Assembly: GCA_030323885.1 (NCBI GenBank)
Contig: CM059191.1
Span: forward strand, 1,116,001-1,180,000
Reading direction: 5' to 3'
Source: Branchipolynoe longqiensis
Lineage: Eukaryota > Annelida > Polychaeta > Phyllodocida > Polynoidae
DNA length: 64,000 bases
Shown here piece by piece: positions 52,528 to 62,100 of this stretch. The position numbers and the translations under genes are program-made. How positions within the stretch are numbered: the first letter of the stretch is position 1; every line of letters begins with the position of its first letter. The notes under the pieces are model-generated. The model was given only the letters and a program-made list of their open reading frames with translations, had not been told where the DNA came from and searched no databases.

Positions 52528-53027
52528 NNNNNNNNNNNNNNNNNNNNNNNNNNNNNNNNNNNNNNNNNNNNNNNNNNNNNNNNNNNNNNNNNNNNNNNNN
52601 NNNNNNNNNNNNNNNNNNNNNNNNNNNNNNNNNNNNNNNNNNNNNNNNNNNNNNNNNNNNNNNNNNNNNNNNNNNNNNNNNNNNNNNNNNNNNNNNNNNN
52701 NNNNNNNNNNNNNNNNNNNNNNNNNNNNNNNNNNNNNNNNNNNNNNNNNNNNNNNNNNNNNNNNNNNNNNNNNNNNNNNNNNNNNNNNNNNNNNNNNNNN
52801 NNNNNNNNNNNNNNNNNNNNNNNNNNNNNNNNNNNNNNNNNNNNNNNNNNNNNNNNNNNNNNNNNNNNNNNNNNNNNNNNNNNNNNNNNNNNNNNNNNNN
52901 NNNNNNNNNNNNNNNNNNNNNNNNNNNNNNNNNNNNNNNNNNNNNNNNNNNNNNNNNNNNNNNNNNNNNNNNNNNNNNNNNNNNNNNNNNNNNNNNNNNN
53001 NNNNNNNNNNNNNNNNNNNNNNNNNNN
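52528..53027. other. Assembly gap (500 N)
   Basis: Exactly 500 N, a conventional placeholder. Reading frames that span it are meaningless. Confidence 0.98.
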
Positions 53028-53076
53028 AAATGCCTCAGTTTCCCACATCCGCCTCTGTTCTTCCTTCTCGTGCATC
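53028..53076 (+). repeat. End of split direct repeat B1 of element 3
   Basis: AAATGCCTCAGTTTCCCACAT onward matches 53632-53681 in B2. The rest is in the gap. Confidence 0.8.
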
Positions 53077-53320
53077 GGTCGTAATGCGAAGCATTTCGTT
53101 TGATGCGAGGGAAGGGAGAGCGACTCCCCCCCCCCCCTCTACCCGGGCTTTCACCCAGCATTCGCGCCAAGCGCGACGCCCGCTGCTCACCTTCGCCCTC
53201 CCCCGGCCCTGAGCGTTCACGCCTCTCCTCCCACTGCTCACTTTCTCCCTTATAAGGCCGCCCGCCGGCCTCCCTCAGGCACTCGGCCTCCTGCCGCCTC
53301 CAGCTCTCTGCCCTTTTCTT
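53077..53320 (+). repeat. Split direct repeat A2 of element 3
   Basis: Copy of A1, with the TATA box at 53251-53255. Several differences and indels in the C-rich part. Confidence 0.8.
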
Positions 53321-53329
53321 CTCCACCCA

Positions 53330-53681
53330 CCCACCCAACTTTCCCTCCTGTACCCTCCCCCCTCTGCGGCGGAGGGCTCCTCGGCCCCCCCTCTACCAAC
53401 TCTGACACTGCTCCTTCTGAGCCCCTCCTCTATTTATCCTCTGCTCCTCATGAGCCCCTTACTGTATTGCTCCTCACGAGCCTGTTGCTCCTCATGAGCC
53501 CCTCTTATTGCTCTCTGCCTCCTCAGCCTGTGTTACCTCCTCTGTTGCCCTGCTTGTACCGTTTACCTTACATGTCTCATATGTTTTTGTTCCTTATCAC
53601 TGTTCTCTGTATTTGCCCGAGGCGTCACAATAAACGCCTCAGTTTCCCACATCCGCCTCTGGTTCTTCCTTCTCGCGCATC
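53330..53681 (+). repeat. Split direct repeat B2 of element 3
   Basis: Only its last 50 bp can be compared with B1. It carries the poly(A) signal hairpin and ends in ATC. A CTCCTCATGAGCCCC-type word is repeated about five times at 53415-53505. Confidence 0.65.
53619..53640 (+). terminator. Poly(A) signal held in a hairpin, element 3
   Basis: GAGGCGT (53619-53625) pairs with ACGCCTC (53634-53640); the loop CACAATAA contains most of the AATAAA at 53629-53634. The visible part of B1 keeps the last bases of this motif. Confidence 0.6.
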
Positions 53682-53724
53682 AATGCGGCGTGATGTGCGT
53701 TATCTATAATTCTCCCATGAATAG

Positions 53725-54423
53725 ATGGACAGACTAGGAAAACACCAGGTGATTCACTGGGTGTTACGTTCTAATTATGAACGGAACCCCCCGAAACCAA
53801 AATACAATCGTTTCTGGGATGTGTCGCTAGTGTTTAAATTATTTAAACAATGGCCACACAACAAACATCTGGACATAAAACAATTAGGTTTTAAGGTAGC
53901 GATGCTCCTTCTATTAGTGACGGGACACAGAGGTCAGACAATAGTCGCCCTTTCGCTAAATGGTCTCGAAATAGACAAGACCGAAGCAACGTTTGATTTA
54001 ACAACTTTGTTCAAATCAAATCGTTTGGGAGATCCCCTATCGACAGTGAGTGTCACAAGATTTGCAGAGGATCACAAGCTATGTGTCGTATCAGCCATAC
54101 GGACGTATTTATCCTAGACAAAAGGTATAAGGAATTCCAGACAATTGTTAATAAGTTTGATTAAATCACACAAAGGCATCTAGCGGGATGGGATACCCTC
54201 GCGCGATGGACAATAAAGGTGTTAACACTAGCAGGAGTTAATACAGAACGCTACGCCTCGCATTCTACAAGGGGAGCAATGGTCTCAAAAGCTCGGTTGC
54301 TAGGGATTTCAGTCAAACGAATCCTGGCCCATGTGGGATGGAAAACAGCCAGATCGTTTGCAAAACATTACAACAAAAGACTGGAAAAGTCAAGTGGAAT
54401 TGCAAAGCGATTGCTCAAAGACT
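53725..54423 (+). pseudogene. Tyrosine recombinase relic, unrelated to elements 1-3
   Basis: The first frame (53725-54117) encodes RFWDVSLVFKLFKQW and MLLLLVTGHRGQTIVALSL, with the first catalytic Arg. After 100 bp with frameshifts, 54219-54423 encodes LAGVNTERYASHSTRGAM (HxxR) and HVGWKTARSFAKHYNKR (His, Trp, Tyr). The HSTRxAxxSKA style is that of recombinases found in Crypton- and DIRS-like elements of invertebrates and differs from HSLRRG of the neighbours. All catalytic residues can be matched but the frame is broken. Confidence 0.75.
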
Positions 54424-54597
54424 AAAGGATAAAGTTGAGACACACAAAAACTTTCAATCTCACTTTATTATCATATAAAATTCATATTACATTCTTGCTA
54501 AAGGTATAAAGAATAAATAATAGAATATCAGGATAAAAATGCTATTACGTAAAAGTCTCTCTAGCCTGAGGCTAGCCAGAGGCTGTATACCGAGGTA

Positions 54598-54924
54598 AAA
54601 TAGATTAGTTAGACGAATCTTACCTGGGTATAGATTATGGATAACTATTGTTTTCCCGAGGTATAAGCCTCCGATAGACATGGGTGAGGGCCCACCCACC
54701 ACACCCTACCAGGTCTATTCAGTTGCTTGTACCAAGAAAACATTACAATTACAATATTATTATTTTTATTACGAATCATTTTTATCCTGAATTAGTAGGT
54801 AAAGATTGCTGGACCGGAAGTGCTTCCTTCTCCCTCACCCACGTCTATCCGAGGTTTGTACCTCGGGAAAACAATAGTTATCCATCATCTATACCCAGGT
54901 AAGATTCGTCTAACTAATCTATTT
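54598..54924. repeat. Large inverted repeat (about 93-bp arms) after the recombinase relic
   Basis: 54598-54690 (AATAGATTAGTTAGACGAATC onward) is about 93 percent identical to the reverse complement of 54832-54924. A shorter inverted match (ATCAGGATAAAAATG against TTTTTATCCTGAATTAG) lies around 54528 and 54778. It could be the end structure of the recombinase element or an independent MITE. Confidence 0.7.
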
Positions 54925-54939
54925 AGGATTTAAATCTGA

Positions 54940-55400
54940 TGTCAGAACGGACTTAATTGGCCACGCCCAAAGACAATAAGATAATGAAATGACTGAATGC
55001 ACAACCAGAGCTGTACCCTCTGTCGTCCCACCCTCCGGTACGTCCTGCCTGCTGACCTCCCCCTCCCAATAGTCCCTTCCCACCAACATCGGGGATTCCT
55101 CATTCCTCACACCAACACATGAATATATTTCTATACAAGAGATTTTGACTTATTAACACAACCAACAACTAAAACCGTTTATGTAAATGTACAATGATTT
55201 AATGTACCTTATACTCATTACTTACTCTATTGTGTACACTTTAATTTCAGAATCTACTCCACATATCAAGTCACTATATAAACCTTGTTAAGAAAACTGT
55301 GTAAATACTAACATACCTGTAACATTTACGGCCGGAAGACCAGTGCTATGGCACTGAAAAAAGATTTACATGAATAAAATTCATTTACCAAAAAAAATCA
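54940..55400 (+). mobile_element. 3'-end fragment of a CR1/L2-like LINE
   Basis: Ends GGCCGGAAGACCAGTGCTAT, GGCACTGAA, then ATGAATAAAATTCATTTACC and A-rich. Closely matches, in inverse orientation, 63620-63865. Confidence 0.75.
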
Positions 55401-55812
55401 GTATCAGGATAATGTATTACATGATGGTGCTGGCGGCATGGTATCCCAGGCTGGGGGCGGGGGGGGAGCATTGGGGGGGGGGGGGAAGCACTAACTTTGT
55501 CTTAAGTGTACTCTGTCACAATTTGGTCCCGTGCGGGAGTTCACTTCCCGGTCGAGTCAAACCAATGACTTTAAAATTGATACTTGTCGCTTCCTAGCCA
55601 GGCGCTCGGCATTATTAGGATAGGGCAAGGACTGGTTAGCTCAGTGTCAAGATAACCTAACTTAATGGGATATCAGGTCATGGTGCTGGCGGCTGATTTC
55701 CCAGTGGGGCAGCGCTATAAAGTCGCTATGAGTGCGCACTGTCACATGTCGGTATCAGTCCTGATATGACCTTAGTTGTTGCTAGGACGTAAAACAACAA
55801 ACAAACAAACCC
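55397..55812 (+). mobile_element. SINE-1 fragments, one headless copy and one 3' piece
   Basis: 55397-55460 matches the middle of the SINE. 55540-55812 matches from GTCGAGTCAAACCAATGAC through GACCTTAGTTGTTGCTAGGAC to (ACAA)n. 55820-55865 repeats the tail with TCACTCAC instead. They precede the first visible NUP98 exon. Confidence 0.75.
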
Positions 55813-55901
55813 TGTGTCTTGATATGATGGCTGATGTTGCTAGGACGTAAGACCTCACTCACTCACTTGTTGGTGTTCACATCATTGGCCTGTTTTTGCA
55901 G

Positions 55902-56135
55902 AGCGCCCCACACACTCTGCGATGCGCGCTCTGGGAGGTTCGCTGATTGTCTCATCGCAGTCGACACCGCAGCTTCCGTCACGCGCAGTGGATATCTTCA
56001 GCAAGCGCCCCTTCGTGCCTCCCAGTTCGCCCACACTCCGGGGGTTGCCGGCACAGCGGAGTGGTTCGCTTCACCGCTCCTTCATTTACGACAGGATACA
56101 GACGCAGCAACCTCAGCAACCATCGCAAATTCAAG
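55902..56135 (+). CDS. NUP98: NUP98 exon: disordered N-terminal region of Nup96
   Basis: Follows TTTTTGCAG, ends before GTAGTC in phase 1. Encodes a Ser/Pro/Gln-rich stretch with DIFSKRPFVPPSSP and QTQQPQQPSQIQ. Low similarity is expected here; assigned by frame continuity with the next exon. Confidence 0.65.
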
Positions 56136-59100
56136 GTAGTCATAGTATAGGAACAAAGTAAATCTGTTCATGATGCTGATACTTGGCCACAATAATGAAA
56201 ATATCTGGGGGGGTTTTTCAATTGTGTAGGAAATCTCTTTCTTTTTTTTTTTGTATGTTACATATGTTATTATATGTGTGTAAATTAGTTTTTTTATGTT
56301 ACATATGATATTATATGTGTGTACATTTTAAAGATTGTCTGATGTTATTTTCACTATTCTGTTTTGTGTATTCGAATCTGTAATTTTGTGCGAAACCACT
56401 AGTTAATTTCCGGGTTTTTTGTTGTCAGAGACCTCTTTCATCCCTAGTTTATGTAATCTAGAGTCTTAATATAGCGTACTGGAGTCTCTTTCGCTTTCTT
56501 GTTCTTTTGCTTTCTTCTATTGCTTTGCTTTCTTCTTTTGCTTTCTTCTTTTGCTTTCTTCTCTTCCTCCTTCTCCTTCTCCTGCTTATTCTCCTATTCC
56601 TATTCCTCCTTCTTCTCCTTCTCCTTCTCCTCCTTCTCCTCCTCCTTCTCCTCCTCCTTCTCCTTCTCTTTCTCCTTCTCCTTCTCCTTCTCCTTCTCCT
56701 TCTCCTTCTCCTTCTCCTCTGCCTCCTCCTCCTCCCTCTCCGGGTGCTTCATCCCTGTGTGACCACTCACTCACCACCACCCCTCCCTCCCCTCTCTGTG
56801 TAGCAGCAGCAGCAGCCCGGCCGGCCATGAAGCCGTTCCAGCAGACGTGCCCGGACCATCTGGTGCTGCCGTCGGGGCTGACTGAGACGGAGGCCCCGCG
56901 CCGCCTGGTGGGGAGCCGCATCCCGCGCGCCGTGCCCGCCCTGCACGACTCGTACCTGCACCACAAGCACCACCTGGTGATGGACGCGGCACTACTGCGG
57001 GGCCGGGCGTGTCGGGTCGGCTGGGGAGTCGGCCTCACCGTCCTGCACTGCGGCCCGCCCATCAACACCACGCCAGGTCAGCTCACCGTTTACTCTTTTT
57101 TTGTGTATGGTTATCTTGTTGTTGCTGAGGTGCTAAGTAGATAAGAGCGTGAGTAGAGAGCTCACCTAATACACAAATTGTAAGTAAATAAGGAGAAATA
57201 GCATGGCCGAATGGCGGGGGGGGGGGGGGGGGGTGCGGGATGGAGCCTCAGGGTCCGCATGGGGCCTGGAAAGTCTTGAAAAGTCTTGAACTTCATTTGC
57301 CCTGTCCCAAGGCCTTGGAAGTATTGGATTTAATCTATTTTGGTTAATTAGTCTTGAAAAGCTTTGAATTCCATTAAACTGTCCCCACTGATCTAAATTA
57401 GTCTGAAATCCGCATTTGGCATTGTTTTTCCCAGAAATCCAAATGAAAATTCGTGAATTCCTGTCAAAAATAGCCTTGAAATTGCCTTGAATTTCATATT
57501 TTGACTTGTGTATGGACCCTGATAGAGAGAAATAGAGCCATTCTGTTATGACTTATTCAGTGTAAAGAAATTCCTTAAACAATTTTTTTTATTAATTGAA
57601 ATGAATTGAACTCTGTTGCCAGACTTACTCGAAAAGCCGCCGCTGGTGCCCAGTCTGATCGGGACACAGAGACGCAGGCTGGATGAGACGCCGTATACGG
57701 TCGTCATTGAAAAGATCAATATCACCGGCTACAGCACTGAAGCCGACCCTGCCCTCAAGGTGGGCAGACCAGCTTTGCGCTCGAAGGATTAGCATTTGGG
57801 TTCTATAACATAGAGCATCAGATTGGCTATAGATTTATTTGTATTAAAGTCCAATTTTACTAGCTGTGTCCTGCTGTCTGTTGGAATGTACATATAAAAG
57901 ACCCCTTGCTGCTTATCGGAAGAGTAGCTTATGTGGCGGCAGTGGCCAAATCTCTAAGCTTACCACACGCATGGTTTGGGGTTCGAAAACCCAGCTGAGT
58001 CAAACAAATGACATGCAAAATTGATACTTGCCTTTCCCTAGCCAGTCGCTCGGCATTACTAGGATAGGGCAAGGACTGGTTAGCTCATTATCAGGATATG
58101 GTGACTGGGATATTATCGGGGCACAGTGCCCGCATCCCAGTCTCCCAGTGGGGCGGGACCAGATGGGATGGTCGAATGAGTTGAGCATCCATCTCCCGGA
58201 GCGTCAGATTCGAACCCAAGGGTTCGAACCCTGGTCGAGTAAAATACCAATGACATTAAAATTGATACTTGTCACTTCCTAGTCAGACGCTCGGCATTAT
58301 TAGGATAGGGCAATGTCTGGTTGATTCAGTGTCAGGATAATGTGACCTTAGATGCGGTCAGGACGTAAAACAACCAACTTAGTTGGGTAGCACTATGAAG
58401 TCCGCATGAGTGTGTGCACTCACAAGTGGTGTTCTCTGTGGCGGAGTGGTTAGAGTGTTGGACTTTTTTCTAGGTCGGACTCCTAATCTGAAGGTCAGTG
58501 GTTCGATTCCCCGTGCCCCCACCTCTTCCAATTTGGATTTCCACCGCTGTGTATAACTTAGAGCGACATCAAAGGCCAGTTGCTCTCATACCATGTATAT
58601 GTGGTGTGGGAGGTTAAAAATCCCTTGGGTCGGTAAAAGTGTAGACTAGACTTTCTATCGACAAACTGTCTAATGGTGAAAACAAGTCTATTCAGACTTA
58701 TCCATGATAGGCAGTATAAATCTTCAAGAAAAAAAGAAAGAAAAAAAAAAGTTGGTACCCGATCTTATATGTCACTATGATATAAAGTCCCCCAAACAAA
58801 CAGGCAAAAGATTGACACTCGGCTCATTCTCCACCATACAGAACATGCTGGAGAGGAGCCTGGAGATCCAGCTGAAGCACTGCTCGCTGACAGTGGCGGG
58901 CGGCTGCCCTGTGCTGGTGCCGGCGCCCGGCGTGGCGTCACTGCACCGCTGTGCTGAGCAGGCGGCCGAGGACGAGGCGCGTCTCTCCGCACACCCGTAC
59001 GCTGCCAGGGCGCACCACGCACGGATTGTCTGGGACCTGAGCGTCGCGCTGTGGGGCAGGCTCAACGACTTGACTACTGACACCGGTGAGCAGCCAATCT

Positions 59101-62100
59101 CATTATTGTTCCCATCCGGAAGGTTGTGAGTTTGAATTTCTGTTCGCTGTTGTATCCTTTTAGTTTTACACGGTGCGTAAAAGTGATGGGTAGATGAAAA
59201 TGGACAGAATACAAGTTAAAGACTTTGCACTGTGAATATGGCCTTTTGCTGCCAACAAGGCGTAAAATTAGCACTAATCAATCAATCGATCAAATGCTAG
59301 CCGACTCAAACCAATGACTTACAAAATTGATACTTAGTCACTACCTAGCCTGGCGCTTGGCTCGCCATAATAGGATAGGGACTGGTTAGCACAGTGTCAG
59401 GATAATGTGACGGTGTGTGATATTGGGTCATGTTGCCAGCGGCCTGGTCTCCCAGTGGGACAGCACTGTACAGTTGCCACGAGCGCGCACTGTCACAAGT
59501 CGATACCCGTCCTGATATGACCTTAGGTGTTGCTAGGATATCAAACAACCTATTTATTCACCAATGGTCCCGCCCCCCCTACCCACCCCCGTCGTTTTTT
59601 CTTTTTTTTCTCTCGATTATAAATTATAATGGATCATTAGCATGTGCTTCGCTCTTATTGTAGACATGGACACGACGACTCACGAGTACCACATGGCCCG
59701 GCGAGAGGCCTTCTCTCGCTGGCTCTCCTCCACAGCCAGCCACAAAATCAAGTGCGAAGTCAATCAAGTCAAGGTAACCGTGCTTTCTCACTTCTATCCC
59801 CGCACAAATACTAGTCAGGCAGCGGCACACCCAAGACAAGCATGAGTGCGCACTGTCACAGGTCGGTACCCGTCCTGATATGACCTTAGATGTAAAATGC
59901 CAACCACCAACCAACCAACCAACCAACCCACCCACCACCCAAGACAAGCCACCTGCTTGGTTGATTTCTTTTTAAATCGGACATTATTTATAAACGATGG
60001 CCAGTCTTCGTGTTTTTTTCCCCCTAACTTTTATGCCCTTTGTTTAATTTCTTTGAAACTTTACAATTTTGTCTCAGTGGGAATGCTTTGTCAAGCCTTT
60101 GAAGTTGTTGATTTAATATTACAGTAAAACCTCTCTAAATTGACCGACCATGAGACCGATTTTAAATAGTCCATTTAGGGAGGTGGTGGGTTTATGGAGT
60201 TTTTTTAATCGTTACAATGGTATTGTACGGGCGGTCGTTTGGGACCCAAATGAAGCGATCGATATAGCCTAAAAGGGGAGTGCTCGATCTGTGGAGGTTT
60301 AAATTTAATGTAATATATTTAATTAATTTGTTTCGTTAAAACTTGTTTAAAGCTTTGCGTTTGTTTCCCCCAGGGAGGCAGTCCCCTGCCGGCCGTGTTG
60401 AGCTACATGTCGGGCCGGCAGATCTCCGAGGCCTGCTCGTTGGCGCAGGCGTCAGGCGACCACCGGCTTGCACTGCTGCTCTCACAGGCGTCCGGCTCCT
60501 CGCTGACCAGGAAGATGCTCGCGCGCCAGCTCGCCAACTGGCACGAACACAAGGTGCGTATGGTCAGGCACCCTCATGGGATTCGGGAGTTTAAATCCCG
60601 GCTGAGTCAAACCAATGCCATACTAAATTGATACTTATTGCCTACCTAACCTGGCACCTGGCATTACTAGGATAGGGTCTGCTCAGTATCAGGATAGTGT
60701 GACTGAGTGGGATATCGGGCCATGGATGTCAGCGGCCTGGTCTCCCAGTGGAACAGCACAATAAAGTCGATATGAGTGCGCACTGTCACAAGTCGGTACA
60801 CTTTTTGATATGACCTTAGATGTTGCTAGGACGTAAATTCAAAACACCGACATCTAGTATAGCTGAATCAGTTGAGCACTGGTTTTAGGTGTTAGTTGTC
60901 AAGTGAATATTGTGATCGGGCAAGATAGTATTTTACCGATTAAAAGACACTCGCCTCGATCCCCGATTTAATTGAAAGGAGGGGGGGGGGGGGATGTGAA
61001 TATCCCTGAAATGTTTATGTGAAATCAAATTTTGAGTGGCCAATATCTATTTTGGTTAATAGTTTTCAATATAAATATGTCGACAAAAATAGCTCCAACT
61101 CAATCCTCGGGGCGTCCGATCTGTGGCATCTTTTCTGATGTTGCATCTCTTAATTCTACCCGTGTGTAGACTGATATAATTATTTGACAAATCTGGTTGA
61201 ATATGAGGATAATTTATATGACTGGGTGAGTATTGTATCATGGTGCTGGTGTCGCTCGCTATGTCCCAGTGGTGCAGCACTATGAAGCCATCATCGTGAG
61301 TGTTAACTGTCACAAGCGAGTACCAGTCGTCATGCGTTGCTATGACTTCACTGATGGCTCTGTTCGGTGTGCCACCAGGCTGACGCATTGATGGAGGAGG
61401 ACCGCCTGCGGCTGTACGCGCTGCTTGCTGGCACACTGGTGTTGCCCGCTTCGCACAAAGAAGTCAATGTCTGCCAACACCTCGACTGGAAGCGCTGCCT
61501 TGCCGTCCACCTCTGGTATGTGGGGCTTTTTATTTTGTTTCAAGTCCAACAGGTTTTTCAAATTTTCGGGGAATCAGAGACAATATATGAAAATTTCTCA
61601 ATGTGATATATAATTTATTATATGAGTATAAAGGGGCGGAGCATCTATTCTATATGGTTTTATGGAACTTTGTATTTAATTGCTTGCTATTGAGTATCTA
61701 TTTATTATTATTATTGTGTTAAAATCGGTTGCGATGGTTGTAATTAATTAGCTGGTTGTTGGGTTGAGTAGGGTGGTGAATGTCACTGGGAATGTTTGTT
61801 TGTGGTCTGCATTATTTAAAAAAATCTTGAACAATAATTTATTCTTCTATAGGGCTTCTTTTTTTCAAGGCCAGATGCAGTTGCTGACTCGGTAAGACTC
61901 TTTAAGAGTGTAGGCTTCCCGTGCGGAAAGTCGGGAGTTCGAATCCCAACCAAGTCATCCCAACGACTTACAAAACTGATACGTGTTGTTAGCGTAGTAG
62001 TCCATACGTGAGCTCCACTACCATATGGTGGCAGCCGGGACTGCTCCGTCACCATTGCAGTTTACTTCGTTAGGTGGCGGTATGGTAGCCGCTGGGCAGC

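Larger units (their letters stand above)
50708..53681 (+). mobile_element. DIRS-order element 3, core hidden by an assembly gap
   Basis: Very GC-rich relative of elements 1 and 2. A1 starts after ATT (50708-50710) with GGTCGCAATGCGAAGCATTG. An intact gag frame follows (51063-52262), then 500 N. After the gap come the end of B1 (to ATC at 53074-53076), A2 starting GGTCGTAATGCGAAGC, and B2 ending ATC at 53679-53681. This is the same A1-B1-A2-B2 layout as element 1 with unrelated repeat sequence. RT and recombinase must lie in the gap, whose true size is unknown and probably larger than 500. Confidence 0.82.

Noticed and set aside
52142..53338. Long open frames on both strands through 52142-53338
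   Set aside because: They cross 500 N, so they have no meaning.
56499..57144. Ser/Phe-rich or Leu-rich frames at 56499-56803
   Set aside because: Translations of the polypyrimidine repeat; the NUP98 exon begins only at 56804.
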